Assembly (NCBI GenBank): GCA_029448655.1
Contig: JACCLO010000002.1
Span: forward strand, 2,480,001-2,544,000
Reading direction: 5' to 3'
Source: Wolfiporia cocos
Lineage: Eukaryota > Basidiomycota > Agaricomycetes > Polyporales > Phaeolaceae
Length of the DNA stretch: 64,000 nt
Under the pieces are notes generated by a model that had not been told where the DNA came from, searched no databases, and saw only the letters and a program-made list of their open reading frames with translations. Positions within the stretch are counted from its first letter, which is position 1. Each line of letters starts with the position of its first letter. A program made the translations under genes and the position numbers. Below are positions 43,639-56,485 of the stretch, piece after piece.

Positions 43639-46442
43639 TCATGATTCATCTCCATCATCTTGCCCGAAGCCGCCTATGGGTTCGTATGTCGCCTCGGTCG
43701 TGTCCCTTCGCCACAGGTACCGTACGAAATAGAAGAAGGCGCCGATCACCAAAATACCAAACACACCCCCCGCGATGGGCGCGCCATTTGCAATGAGCCA
43801 CGAGGGTTCATACGGCATGAGCAGCCGGTCGATTTGGACGACGCCGCCGGTGCCCCCACCAGTCGTCGAGCGGCCCCACAGGAGTACGCGCGCCCAGTCA
43901 CTGCGCCCGTTCTGCCCCCGCGCGTTGCGCACGCCCACCATGATCACGCTCGCCTCTCCGGCGTCTTCAAGAAACACGACGTCTCCATAGGTGGATTGCG
44001 CAGATACAGTTTGCAGCGTCCTGTATGCCGCGCCGTCATTCATCGCGAGCGGACGGTTGTTGTACAACACGTCCTCAATCACATCGTTTCGTGGCGTCTG
44101 TGCGGGAATGAGGTGCTGCGCGACAATCGCCTGCAGCTTATCTGTGTCTGCATACAGCGTCGTCAAGTTAATTTCCTTGAACGCGTCGTCGGTCGGACAG
44201 AGGAGCGTCCAGCCAGCGCCGCTGAAGCCTTGCTCCGCCCACGGCGATTCTGGCGGCGGCGCGGTACCATTCAGGATCCAGTCAAACCCGGCCTTTGTCA
44301 TCATCGTCGCCATCGTCGTGGCCTTTGCGGCCTTGACGAGCTTGCCAATCGTAAGATCGACGCTGCGCGGTATCATAATGTCTGAGACCTCGTGAATGAC
44401 GCCAGTCTGCGTGAGCATGTCGCGCGGCGCGAGGAGCGCGTGCATGCCCGCCCAGCCACCGCTCGCGCTGATGAGCACACTCCCGTTTGCGCGCCGATCG
44501 GCATGCACGTCCGAGCCCTCGAGCGTCCCGAACGTGCGCTGAGACCCGTTCACGAGCGCGCCCGCGTACTCGACGTCGACCAGCGCATGGTGCTCGATGA
44601 CCCGCTCGAGATCCGCCTTCGAGGACGCGGCGAGCAGATGCGCGGAGACTAGCATGCCGAGCCGCTTGAACGCGCTATTGGGAGGTATCAGCAGCGTCGT
44701 ACGAGGCGTTGTCTTCAGCAAATCAGCGAGGTTCGTGGAGAACACTGCGGCAAGATACGTCGACAGCTCCAGCTCCGGCAGCGCAGTTTGCAAGGCATCA
44801 GCAGGCGGAGTAAGTGGCCGAGAGATAAAGTAGATCAGCGTATTGTTAATTTCGACTGCCAAAATCGTGAGCGCGGTCTACGGAGAGACGCCCGGAACCA
44901 AACACACCATGATCGCCGATCGTGCCAGCGCCCGCGAAGCGCACGGACTTGCTCTTTCCGTCATCTCCCTTGAGGCTGTCCTCCCCGTTCACCTCCACGC
45001 TCATGACCTGCCGGCCGCCGCCCAGGCCAGGCTCCTCCAGCGCAGTTTCCAGCAGCATCCCATTACTGAGTTTCTTGGGTGCCCACTTGCCCGGGATGAA
45101 GTGATACCTCAGCAGCCTCCGCATCTCGTCGCTCCCGCGCTCCGGCAGCTCACTGTCATCGCCGAAAAGCGTGATCACGTCATCGCGGGGCGCAAGGATC
45201 GTCCACTCGGTATGCGTGTCGTTGACGAGCGAGGCCAGGTCGACCGAGTGCAGCAGGTCGACGAACGTCGTACAGTCCAGCGTGAGGAGGTACTTCTCAG
45301 GCGTGAGCCGCAGCGCTCCAGGCGGAATGAGCATGTCAGAGACGGTGTGGACGACACCATTGGACGCGTAGATGTCCGCCTCGGCTAGCTCTGCAGTAGA
45401 CACTTTCACTCGCCCGGAGTCGTCCGCCGTAATCTCCAGCCGCGAGCCGTCGAGCGTCGTCACTACAGAGAGTGAGTGCGGGACGGAAACGTCGGTTGGG
45501 GGAGACGCACGGTTGAGTGGGGCCGCAAACGCATCGGAGTACTTGACATGCTTCTGCGAGACGGCGTGCATGTGCACAATGCGCGTGAGGTCGTCTGTTG
45601 CGAACTTGCTTTGGAGGTACAGCCGCTCGTAATATGGAAGCGCTTCCCATGCCTTGTCTACAGGCAGGAATAGCGTGAGCGCAGACGAGGTGTTAAGGAA
45701 CTGGATCATCTCCGGTGTGAGTACATTGGAGAGGTAAGACAGGGACGGGTGTCGGGACACAACGGTCGCTACAGCTGCAATTAGTTGAGATCAACCAACA
45801 TCTGGCATACATACCAAGGTCTGGGGGCATGTCTAGCACGCTGCCGATGCCGAGCAGCACGCCATTCACGGTATCGACCTTCTCTTTGACGACCTCGACG
45901 CCCTGCTTGCCGAACGCATCCACACCTGCCCAGACACTGTCGTCGCGATATGCAGCGCGCAGCCGCTGCGGTGCTCCACCCAGCGTTCCCCCAGGCACGG
46001 GCACCCATGGCGGGCCCGGCGGAGGCTCGTGGGTCGGCGGTTCTACCGGCGTACGAGGGTACAGTAGCGTCTCATGCTCCTGAGGTGCTACTTCGGTCGG
46101 CAATGGAAGTAGTGTGTAGTTCAGCAAGTGGTAGAAGAGTTGCTGGCGCAGTTCCTCCTGTATGTTGTCGCGCAGGTCGTCGGTCAGCGCCGCGTGCCAG
46201 AAGGCGTGCTTGGCGATAGCATCGTTCGTTGGTGCAAAGAGCGTGCTGCCGTTGAGTCGGTTTAGGGTAGGAATGAGCTTAGCCTTCTGGAGTAGTTTGA
46301 TTAGAGAGACATAGTCGGGGTCAGCGGAGAGCGCGTCGAGCAGGGTCGTCGACTGAGTGTGTGGGCGGCGCTGCAGAGGGATCTGAGCTGGAGCTGCGAG
46401 CGGCAGCAGGGCCAGCAAGGCAGCCGACGTCCAGAGTCGCAT
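43639..46442 (-). CDS. Four-domain fasciclin (FAS1) membrane protein
   Basis: A secreted or vacuolar surface protein. ATG 46442-46440 gives a signal peptide, MRLWTSAALLALLPLAAPA. Four FAS1-like units follow. The first is TTLLDALSADPDYVSLIKLL, with LNRLNGSTLFAPTNDAIAKH. The second is HPSLSYLSNVLTPEMIQFLN, with LTLFLPVDKAWEAL and SNGVVHTVSDMLIPP. The third is CTTFVDLLHSVDLASLVND with EWTILAPRDDVITLF, joined to LIPPNSAFKRLG and GVIHEVSDIMIP. The fourth is ATTMATMMTKAGFDWIL with WTLLCPTDDAFKEI. The C-terminus has a membrane anchor (GGVFGILVIGAFFYFVRYLW) and a short cytosolic tail ending at 43639. Introns near 45780 and 44870 join the three large exons. FAS1 proteins mediate adhesion or cell-wall association. 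Confidence 0.9.
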
Positions 46443-46778
46443 AGTGCCTGAGCTCCCAGGCCGGGGAGAAGGGGGATTATGGAGGGTCCAGGACGAGGGG
46501 GAGCGCTAGCGGCAGTGCGCAGATGTGCGCGCGCACAAGTAGGCAATCCCGCAGTTAGACGCCTCGCTTAATGACGTCCCCATAACACGTGCAGATAGAC
46601 GCCCTAGACGCGTCGCGCGACCGCCCAGACGCCCATGTCCAATGGTCACACCGCCGTCTGCTCAACGGCATCGCTCTCATTTGCTATGGCTCCGTGATTG
46701 ATTGACCCGAGAGACTCAAGATATAACACTGAAACTAGAGCATAGACTGGCTTGATACTCTACGCTGCAGTAGACATA
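46443..46778. other. Divergent promoter region between FAS1 gene and RAV1
   Basis: About 340 bp that must contain both promoters. No repeat or conserved frame seen. Confidence 0.5.
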
Positions 46779-49700
46779 ATGCTCGACCTCGTACAGGCGT
46801 ACACCGGGTACCCGGCTGCCGGCCTGCAGTTCCTCCTGCTGCCCCGAGAGATCCTTCTTGTGAGTTTCTCGCGGCACGCAACACTGACTTCAATTGACTC
46901 TGGAAAACCCAGCTGTACTCATCCGACGACTGTGTCATCATCCATAACACCCGTAGCTTGGCCTTTCTACGTGCGCTCGCGTTCTGGGAGGCCTTCCCTG
47001 GAACGCGGCATTCGAATGATTCTATACGATGCCTTACGGTTGATCCCGGAATGAAACTGGTATGTTCAATACTTCTTGCTTTCCTAACACAAATGCGACG
47101 TAGTGAGAAAGGTGGTCGCAGCCATGAGCTCGCGAGTTGCTGTGTGGACTATGTCCGGAACGCAGAGCAGCCAGGCATCATGGCGGCTGCACTCAACACT
47201 GGTTCTTCCTCCGGGCCAGGATATCACTGCTATTGACTGCAAATCAGGTGCGCATATATCTCTGTCTGAAACGCAACTGGTGCCAACGCGGCGCGACCTC
47301 TCGGAAGGGCTGCTCGCTGTCGGCACGCAATCAACTCTTTCCGTTTATACCCTCATACTGGAAGATAATTTGCCGACATGGTCTCAGAAATGGTCCGGCC
47401 CGTAGGTCTGCCACGAGTCGCGGTCATCCGACGAACACTGATTGACTTCTCAGAGTGAAGGCGTTAACGCGTATACGCTTCTCGCCTTCCTTAATGTACA
47501 TCGCCACCACTTCCGCCGTAAGTCTCTCCTATTCTCATCGTTAATCTCTGATCGAGAACGATACTCGTTTAGCATGACAATACCGTCCGTCTGCACTCGA
47601 CTACCTCCGGCCGCCAGACGCAGGCCATCCCCCACCCGCGCCCCGTTACCGACATCGCCTGGCGGCATCCCCAGTCGCAGATGCACAAGCACATCCATGG
47701 TAACACGGACGAGCTCATCCTGTATACGACTACCGCGGATGGCACCCTCCGTGTGTTCCTCCCCGTACTCGACGCCCCGCAGCGCGTGCAGTTGCATGTC
47801 GCGCTTGATACTGCGAGTGTCACGCCGTTTTCATCTATGCGTAAGAGTGTCGCAGAGGAGGGACTGACGGGGAAGAGTAGTGTATTCTCGCTGGACAGGG
47901 ACGCGGTGCTCACCGCGCTGCAAGCGATCGTGGACGCGAGTGAAGGAAGTAAGGCAGAAGACGCGAGGAGCAGGAGGGTGATGGAGATCGTGGAGGAGGG
48001 ATGGGACCTGTTCTTGCGTGTTCTCTCGGACGGGTCATTTGTAATACAGGCTGTCGCGGTATGTATCACTCTCCCGGACTTCTGCCGCGATCCCAGATCG
48101 TCCACTGTGCGCATATACTGACCGTTCATAGAATATCGACCGCCGGCCGCCCACGCTACTCAGGCACTTTAACCTCCTTCAGTCCGCTCCAGGGCTACTC
48201 CCTTCTCCACTGCCTTCGCACCTCTATGTCCTCCCATCCCTCACCCCCGACACGCTCGACTCTCTAATCCTCGTCACATCTGCGCCTCTCGCCTCCTACT
48301 CACTCGTGCCTCTCCCGTTCTTCGACGCGCATGCGGACGGTCTTGTGCAGCTCGCCCGCGCTCGCGATGGCGAACGTGGCGAGTCACAGAAGAAGAGGGA
48401 TGTCATTCGGTTCGTTCGCACACCCGAGGGAGACGGCGTTGCGGCGATGTATGCGGACGGGAGTGGCGCAACATGGCGCGCATCCCGCGGCGGGCATCAG
48501 CTAGTCAGAAAGGGTGGCTGGGATGCTAATGTTGAGGTGGAGGGCGGTGCGGAGCGGGATGGTAGCGGAAGGGGGAGGGGTAGGGTGGACAAGGTGGTGG
48601 TACTCGATCAGGGTGTGTGCTATGTCCTTAATACCGGGTACGCCCGCGAGAGCATAGTGTCTAAATGGATTATATGCTGCAGGAAAGTGTTTTGTGACGT
48701 ACTCACCCGCGGATGGATGCCTCACCATGCACGCCACACCACCAGCTACGCTTGCTGTTCCCCCTCTCCTCTCGCTCTTCTCTCTGCCATCTTCCACTAA
48801 CACTAACGTTGATGAACCCCTCACACTTGTCGGCGTTACTGAGGATCACACTATCCTCCTCATCTCTGCTTCCCTCCCACCTTCACCCGCACTCGACTTA
48901 CAAAGCGAGAGCTCTCTGCCTCTACCAAAGCCGCCGAAGCTGATACTTCCAGTCGACCCTATGGCATGGAGCGGCTCATATGCAGAGACACGTGGCGCCG
49001 AGTCGCATGATGTCCTCCTGAGCGTCTCAGAAGAGGGCGACTTGGCCTTCTGGGTGCCTAGTACAAGCACTAGCAAGCAGGTGAAGGTCAACGGTGCGAT
49101 CACAAACGGCAATGAATCACAAGGGAGGGGTTGGAGTTGTACGGGGAGAGTGAGGACAGGCAGGCGAGGCTTCAGCCGCGCGGCATGTAGCTCAGCAAAG
49201 AAGTCTGTCCTGGGCAAGTACTATTCTGGCCAACCGTGCGCAGTCTACAATTGACATACGCCCGTAGTGGTGCCCGCTCCGGACGGCGAGGAGCTGACAA
49301 TCTGGGACTCCAAAACATCGGAGTTCTCCTTGGGGCTTGAATTCCTGGAGGTACTCAGGTTAGCGCCTGCATCCGAGTCTTGATTTCGATGTGGGTTGTC
49401 TGACGCGAAGTTAGTCCATCTGACCCGATCAACGACCTCGACTGGACAGCGACCCCGGATGCACAGTCGATACTCGCAATTGGCTTCGCGCACCGTGTCG
49501 AGCTGCTGTGTCAACAGCGCAAGACCTACTTCGATGACACACCTGGATGGGGGCGATGTTGGGTGATCGACCTTGGGCGGTACGTATTTAATGTCTTCTC
49601 GGCTCCAACTTCACTTAGCTCCTCGCGTGATCGTCTAGGATGTTTCCACATCCAATCAGCGACTCAATCTGGCTCGCACGGGGATCGCTCCTTGTCGGCT

Positions 49701-51953
49701 CAGGACACCTCATGTGTCTTTTTGGCCAGCCGCAGGTCGCATCTGGAGGCGCACATGCAGAGGAGAGTCTATTTGAACAAGTCGCACGCCTCAATGGCCC
49801 CTTGGATGACTACCATCCGCAAATGCTTCTACAATGCCTTCTTTGGGGTTGGTCAATCCCTCCTCGAGAAACAAAGTTGCTGCAGGTTGACGTCTGATTT
49901 GGTAATCTACAGAGAAAGTGGAACTTGTCAAGAGGGTGATTGTCAATCTCGCAAGACAATGCCGAAACGGGAAGGAAATGTCAGAGTGGACTAACCTCCC
50001 GCTGGAAGATTACTTCCAAAGGGATGAGGTGGCGAAAATAGTACGCAGGGTCTTCCGAGTACGTGAAGCAGTTCTGACACTCTGGCTTCTCAGGCGCACT
50101 TACCTCGCAAACCTCAATACTCTCTATTGTACAGTGTGCCAGAGGCAATTGACGAGTAATGTTACTGCGGTACTCGTCCGCTATCTCGCGCTGACATCCT
50201 CCAATGACAGGTCTGAGGACGACCAGTTTTCTCGGACATTGGTACACAGACTGTTAGAACATCTCGAAGAGTCCCCGCTTCCACATTTGACTCCTAACGA
50301 ACATGCCTCCCTTCTGGTCCTCATTCAAACAACACTTGAGGTATTGTCGGTTGTTACATGAGCGTCTTCCGTGCTGACTTGCATAGATCGAAGAGCAACG
50401 CCGTGCGCTGGACTCGAACGGCCTTCGATACCTCATTTCAATGCGCTCATTCTACATTACCAATCACCGCCTGTCCGCGCCAAATACGCCTAGTTCTGCG
50501 CGCAGCGGCGCACAGCCCAGGACCGTGCGGCCGCGGCAGCGACTTCGATACCGGGACATTATATGGGCATTCCACAGTGAGAGCCAGGAGCTCCTTCTCT
50601 CTGCATCTGTGACCGCATGTGGTGGGAAGATGACATGGCCTGATGCTCGGGCTTTGGGCGTTTTCCTGTGGATGCGCTCCGCGGAGTCTATGGTATGCGT
50701 GGGCGCCATACACTCTATGTGGAGAATGATGGACCCAATTTACAGAAAACCCATATGGAAGTGCTTGCCCGTAACCAGTACATGGCTGGAGACAATCGCG
50801 ATCCCGTCGCGTGTAGTCTGTTCTACTTCGCGCTGGGGAAGACAAAACTCGTGCACGGCTTGTGGCGGCAAGCAGCGTGGCATAAGGAGCAGTCGCAGAT
50901 GCTGAAGTTTCTCGGCAATGACTTCTCCCAGCCGCGATGGCGAACGGCCGCGCTGAAAAATGCTTTTGCTCTGTTGAGTAAACGTCGTTTTGGTAAGTCA
51001 TACAAAATGACTTGAGGGCCTTTGCTGATCTGCAGGACAGAATATGCAGCTGCATTTTTCCTGCTGGGAGGAAGCCTCAAGGACGCGGTGAATGTATGCA
51101 TTAGGAATCTGTCTGACTTTCAACTTGCGGTTGCGCTAGCTCGCGTAGTAGAGCAAGGGGACGATGGTCCAGTGCTACAGGACATCCTCCAAAATGCGGT
51201 GTTGCCGTTGGCGTTCCAGCATGGTAACCGATGGCTGGCTAGCTGGGCATTCTGGCTATTGCGCAGACGTGACCTCGCTGTGCGCATCCTTGTGGTAAGA
51301 CACGTATATACTCCCGTGGAACCGCAGTTCAATGAGCTAAGCAGACACCACTACAAGACATCGCGGCCGTGCTGGACGTACAGATCACCGACATCGGCGA
51401 CCCACACTATGACGATCCAAGCCTGGCTCTGCTATTCTCTCAGCTTAGGGCTCGGACGCTGCAGGCTGTCAAAGGCACGAGCGAAATCTCTGGACACACC
51501 GAGTTCAACTTCGTTCTCCAGATGGCCCGGGTGTTTTGTGGGATGGGTATGATTTACGTCGTGTTGAATCGTCAGCGAGGCTAACAGCGGGCAGGTTGCC
51601 ACGTCTTGGCTATTGACTTGGTCCGAACGTGGTCGTTCCAGCGGCCTTCAATCGTTCCTCAAGATACTAAGCAACCCTTCCGACCGCCGAGTCCGATCTC
51701 TACAAGATTCGCGCTCGAGCCCTCGATGCGTCGGAGGTCGTCTATCTTCATTGATATGGAGCCAGCTACGGGGCCACCTACACGAGCGGTGTCGCCCGCT
51801 CCACAACCTACAAATGGCGTATATTCTGCCGATCCTGACAAGAAGCCCGACGACGGAGACCTGGCTGCGCGCAAGGTAGGACTGGGGACCTTGATGAAAA
51901 CCGCCAAGCAGGACGTACATGTGCCTGAGTTTGACATGAGTGCTTTCTTCTAG
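46779..51953 (+). CDS. RAV1: RAVE complex subunit Rav1
   Basis: The large subunit of the RAVE complex, which reassembles the vacuolar H+-ATPase; related to animal rabconnectin/DmX. ATG 46779 gives MLDLVQAYTGYPAAGLQFLL, then LYSSDDCVIIHNTRSLAFLR, ALAFWEAFPGTRHSNDSIRC and LTVDPGMKLVVAAMSSRVAV, the first repeats of the N-terminal beta-propellers. Further propeller parts include RIRFSPSLMYIATTSAHDNT, PRPVTDIAWRHPQSQMHKHI and PSDPINDLDWTATPDAQSIL. The C-terminal Rav1p_C region contains KMTWPDARALGVFLWMRSAE, ARNQYMAGDNRDPVACSLFY, FALGKTKLVHGLWRQAAWHK, FLGNDFSQPRWRTAALKNAF and YAAAFFLLGGSLKDAVNVCI. It ends DVHVPEFDMSAFF, TAG 51951-51953. Many short introns interrupt the 5.2 kb; several exon ends in 49500-50900 are not fully resolved. 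Confidence 0.9.
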
Positions 51954-52198
51954 TGCCTCGCGGATGTATCATACCTGGACTTCTACATCGTGACCGTTCA
52001 TATGTATTCATGAGCGACAGTCTGTTCGATGCCGTCATCAAAGGCCGTGGAGATTTGAAGTGATATGTTGTTGTCAATGCATGGGTCATTACGTACATGA
52101 AGTTGTTTAACTAATCTGAGAAGCGTACACAATGAACCTCCGGTGTCATGAAGCGAAAGCAGCCTAACAAAGCAATTGTGCGAACGTCAGCGGGGGCC

Positions 52199-53868
52199 CT
52201 ACGCCTCCACCTCCACCTCGCGCTTCTTCAGCACGAGTTCCTTGCCAATCATCTGCTTCCAGACGTTGTGCACGTCCTCGACAACGGTCTCGAAGTGAGA
52301 GGTGGCGTCGTAAGAGCGGGTGACGAAGATCTGGTCGTCCTGGCCGGAGGTTGTGGGGGTGTAGAGCGTTGATACCGAGACGAACCTATGAAAGCTCAGA
52401 CACAATGTCTGCATCGAAGTACAATAATACGTACTTGTCGTAGATCGGACCGAGGAGTTGAAGACCAGGAACGATCTCCTGCTCTGGGTTGTCGGTCTCG
52501 ACGATCGTGCTGACGATCGCGACATAGACATCCTTGGCGCAGACATTGTGCGTCGAGGAGACCATGGCGATGTAGATATCTACACAATCACACATCAGAA
52601 CCCACTGCACAAATAATGAATACAAGTTTACTAACCATTCCGCCTGTTAACCTGGTTCTGGGGAATGATGATCTGCACGCTGTCCGCATCTTCCGTACCA
52701 GGGATTGGGTGCTTGAGGAAGCAGATCGCCCGAATAACCTTGCCCTCCTCCTTGACGCGGGCCTTGCCCTCCGCCGGCTTGCCCGCGCCGAAATAGCTTG
52801 GGTCACCGACAACCTGCTTCGCCTTCACCGTCTCGTTGCCGCTCCGCACGCCGACGAACTTGCCGTCCGCGTCGGTGACGATCTCGTCGATCGACTTGTC
52901 GAGCATGTATGTACCGCCGTAAATGGCGCTCAGCCGCGCGAACGCCTGCGGCAGCTCGCCAAGGCCGTAAAGCGGGTAGATGTAGGGCGACTTGCCGTAG
53001 CGCGCCATGGACGAGGTGTAGAGGACGATGCGCTCGTACGTGGTCCGTGCGGGCTTCGTCTTGTAGCTATGATTCGAAGTCAGGCATTGGGCGATCGTGA
53101 CTGATGGAGGGGGACTTACTCATCGTCGAGGTAGAGCGCCATGGCGTGACCGATGAAATCCTGAGTGCCTGGCTCAAGACCGAACTTCTCGTACACGCTC
53201 TTCATCGAGTCCTTGTCCAGGTCAACGCCTGAGATGCAGAGTGAGCTTTGTGTATGCGATCACAGATCTGCTGGCACTCGCCACGTACCCTGGTGCGTGG
53301 CGGGGTCGTCGTCCTTCCATCCCTGCAGGAACTCGAAGAACTTCTTCGCCCTCCGCTTCTCAAACAGACCCATGAGCGGGCTCTTGACGGCCTCCATCTC
53401 CGTGCTGGGCACCTTCGAGATCTTGCCATCCCGGTACACAAAGCTGCCCGCGATCTGCTTGAACTCGAGATAGCGCGTCACGTCGGTGTGCACGAGGATG
53501 CGCGTCAGCTCGCCCGACGCAATGATGAACTTGGGGATGAGGTCGACCGCGTAGTCGCGGTCGCGGCCGAGCTCCGCGGGCGCGCTCTGGTCGGGGCGGA
53601 ACTTGCGGTACAGCTGCCGTTGCCAGGCTGTCAGCGGCGGCGTGCGTTCGTCAATGACGGGCACCGACCTGCGTGAGGTTCAGACTGGCGCTGTCACCGC
53701 CGTAGTAGTCGTTCCTGTCCATGTGCAGGACCTTCTTGCCCTCGACGGACAGCAGGCCTGACAGGATGCACTCGGTGAGGCCGGTACCGAGGACAATGAC
53801 CTGGCAGAACGAGCGTGACTACACGAATCGCGCGGGCAGAGAGAAGGGCTGTACATCGTACTCTTCAT
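52199..53868 (-). CDS. GDI1: Rab GDP dissociation inhibitor
   Basis: A cytosolic chaperone that extracts GDP-bound Rab/Ypt GTPases from membranes and recycles them. ATG 53868-53866 gives MDEEYD; a short intron then leads to [20 protein letters not shown] (FAD-like fold of the GDI/REP family) and [18 protein letters not shown]. Next come [128 protein letters not shown] and the C-terminal [20 protein letters not shown], stop 52201-52199. The Rab-binding platform and C-terminal motifs are intact. Introns are short GT-AG. This and TRS85 in the same window act on the same Rab cycle, but there is no sign that they are co-regulated. Confidence 0.96.
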
Positions 53869-54190
53869 CCATGGTGGTTGATAGCAAACAGCGGACAGGA
53901 TGAGTATGCGGACAGCGAGGAAGTGGTAGCGATGGCTGCTGTACAGGGCCTCATATACCATCGATCCGGCACGTGCATACCGCACGACCAACTAGCGGGA
54001 CCCTCCGCCCCCAGTTCGATTACCGTTGACCCGTCTCGGTGGCAAAATAATCAGGACGCGGCCTCTTGACTACAGTCTCCGTTGTATACTCCTAATCCGA
54101 GCAAGACATCCATCCGTACATACGAGTGACATCGGGCATACCAGCGCCACGAACAGCGAATATCCAAATCCATCGTAGATCCTGATTACG
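53869..54190. other. Intergenic between GDI1 and the Myb-like gene
   Basis: About 320 bp containing the GDI1 promoter and the 3' flank of the Myb-like gene. No other feature seen. Confidence 0.5.
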
Positions 54191-56244
54191 TTAAGGCCAA
54201 CTCAAAAGACCCGTGTGTTCGTCCTGCACGTTGTCCTCGCGCGGACGCTTTTCAGGTCGCGTCGTGGTCGCGTCCTCGTCGTCCGCTGGCCGCTTGCTCG
54301 AGCTGGGCCCCAGCGAGGGGTCAGGTGTCCCGGACTCCTCCTTGATTTCCACAAACTTCCCTTTCCGATCCCGATTGCGGCGTTTAATCTTGCGCACCAT
54401 GCGATCGACCTCTGAGTTTGGCAATCAGATTTATGAACGAGATCATTCCGTAAAGGAAGCGCACCTCTTTTCTTGACATCGGTGTACCACTGCGCATATG
54501 CTTCAACGGATCTCTGGGGATACTGTACACTCGTGTCAGCGCGCGCTGCAGCCGTTCACAGGTCGACACCGACCTTCTCCGCGTATGGCCCAAACTTCTT
54601 ACCGCGCGGCAGGTCGTACCAGTCTGGCGTCGCCGCGATGTATTTTGCCAAGATACGCACGTCCGCGTCGGTATACGGCTGACGTGACTGCCCCATGTTG
54701 CGTTCGTCCTCCTCCGTGGGCGGGTCCGACTCGTCGTCCGACACGTCCCAGTCCGACAATTCGTCCGACCCCGGCGTGGTATCGTCCACGCCCAGTCGTT
54801 CCACAGTGCCCTCGTCCCCCTCAGATTGTTCCTCGGCAAGCTTGATCGCTTCGGAGTACAGCCTTTCCGCGATCCCATTGCTCCGTGCCCACTGATTGTC
54901 CCAAGAATGAGCCGAGTGGTGCGGAACCTATTGCAAGACGTTAACTTAGCCGTCTCTTGGCGCTCAGGGTAAGCACGTCGGATGCGCACCTTCTCCGCCA
55001 GCATGCGGTTCAGTTCCGATCTTGTGAGGCGGGGGTTCCTGCCTAGCTCCCACTGCAGGAACTTGACGAAGAACACCTTGTCTTCGTCCGTGAACTTTGT
55101 GCCTCTCGCGGCGGGCTCTACACGCGTGGGCGGTGTAGGGGACCTAGTCGGTGGCGTGGGGATCCGTATCTCATTCCTCGACGGGCGCCGAACTCTGTCT
55201 GAGGTGGACAGTGGCATTCGAGGTGCCTTTACCGCCAACTGTTTCCGTATTGGAGCCGGACGCGCCTCTTTCGAGTTCTCAAAGGAATCATCTTCAGAAA
55301 CCGAGGGCGGTGAATGGCGTGGAACATGTGGTCTCTGCGTCGTCACTATCTGCTGGGATGTTGTGGACCTCGGTAACGGCACTATATTCCGGCGTTGAGG
55401 CTGCGCGGATGTCGACTGCTCTCCTCGGTAACGGGCCGTTGACGAGGCGGACGCCTCACCATGCTGATCTCGTTGGTTTCGAGAACGTGGGAGTTCAGGG
55501 CGTGTTCTGGAGACTTGCACAGGGCCAACGGGAGGAGTGTGGCCTCCGGATTGCTCCGGACGGCTTATTGTTTCCTCGGAGCGGACGGGCCTTCCGTTGA
55601 GAGATACGGGGGTAGTATTGCGTCTGCCCGCAACTAGCTTGTTGATTCGTTTCGAGTGCTCGAGATAGTAATTCTTCCACATCATGGAGGAGTGGTTATT
55701 GATCTGTCATCTGAGTCAGCTGCATCCGCCCGCGATTATGATGAGGGCTTACAGCATGGAGAGAGTCCAGTGCCTGACAGTACGTCTGACCCTTCATCTC
55801 GCTCTCGTACAGAGCTTGGACAAGGCGCTGCTCGTCATCAACTGATGTCCCCACGGGGGAACTCAGTCTGATCGCCTCCGTGAGCACATTCTGTAGCGTG
55901 ATACTGAACTCGTTCGCCTGTTGGGATGCCAAACGATTCAATTGAGTCATCATGGAGCTCATCTTGTTGAGGATCTCTGAGAATTCATTGCCTCCTTGCG
56001 CGTTTATGGGGGTATTGGTGGCGTGATATGACATCGCCGGCGCTGCCGGCGCTGGAGAGACGAAGGTGTTACTTTGTGACATTCCAGATGCCAGAGGGGT
56101 GGGAGTAGCGGGTATCGCTTGAGACATCAGGCCGAACATGTTGTAGAGATTGGCAAGGTTCGCCTGGCTAGCATCCGCCTGAGCAGCCGCAGAGGCAGAG
56201 CTCGGGCCTGGGACCAAGGTGCTGAAGATACTGCCAGCATTCAT
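54191..56244 (-). CDS. Tandem Myb/SANT-like DNA-binding protein (Rap1-Myb-like)
   Basis: A probable nuclear DNA-binding protein. ATG 56244-56242 begins a disordered, Ala/Pro/Ser-rich region with a helical part (SEILNKMSSMMTQLNRLASQ, ANEFSITLQNVLTEAIRLSS). After an intron near 55750 comes HSSMMWKNYYLEHSKRINKL, followed by a long basic Ser/Pro/Arg-rich linker. The first Myb-like unit is KFTDEDKVFFVKFLQWELGR, NPRLTRSELNRMLAEK, VPHHSAHSWDNQWARSNGIA. An acidic stretch rich in Asp/Glu/Ser separates it from the second unit, PYTDADVRILAKYIAATPDW, KKFGPYAEK, YPQRSVEAYAQWYTDVKKR (joined by a 50-nt intron). A basic nuclear-localisation-like tail follows (RMVRKIKRRNRDRKGKFVEI). The PHHS-x2-SW pattern resembles Rap1/TRF-interacting Myb domains, but no BRCT or RCT domain is seen, so a telomere role is only a guess. 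Confidence 0.75.
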
Positions 56245-56485
56245 CTTTGTTCGTGATGAGATTTCCGCGAGAGTCCTTTCAGTATAAGCAGAGGTTAAGC
56301 CATGTGCACTCAGACTGCCTAGATAAGAGCAGACAATTGTGGCACCTGGCAGGCGTTGTGGCGCCTTGCCTTGTTATTACTGCGCGATCGATCGTGGACG
56401 CCTGGAGGTCTCGTGATCACGACGCGTCAATCTGATCCGATCTCGCACTGAAGCTTGAAGCTTCTCCCTGCTGGCTTCCACCGTC

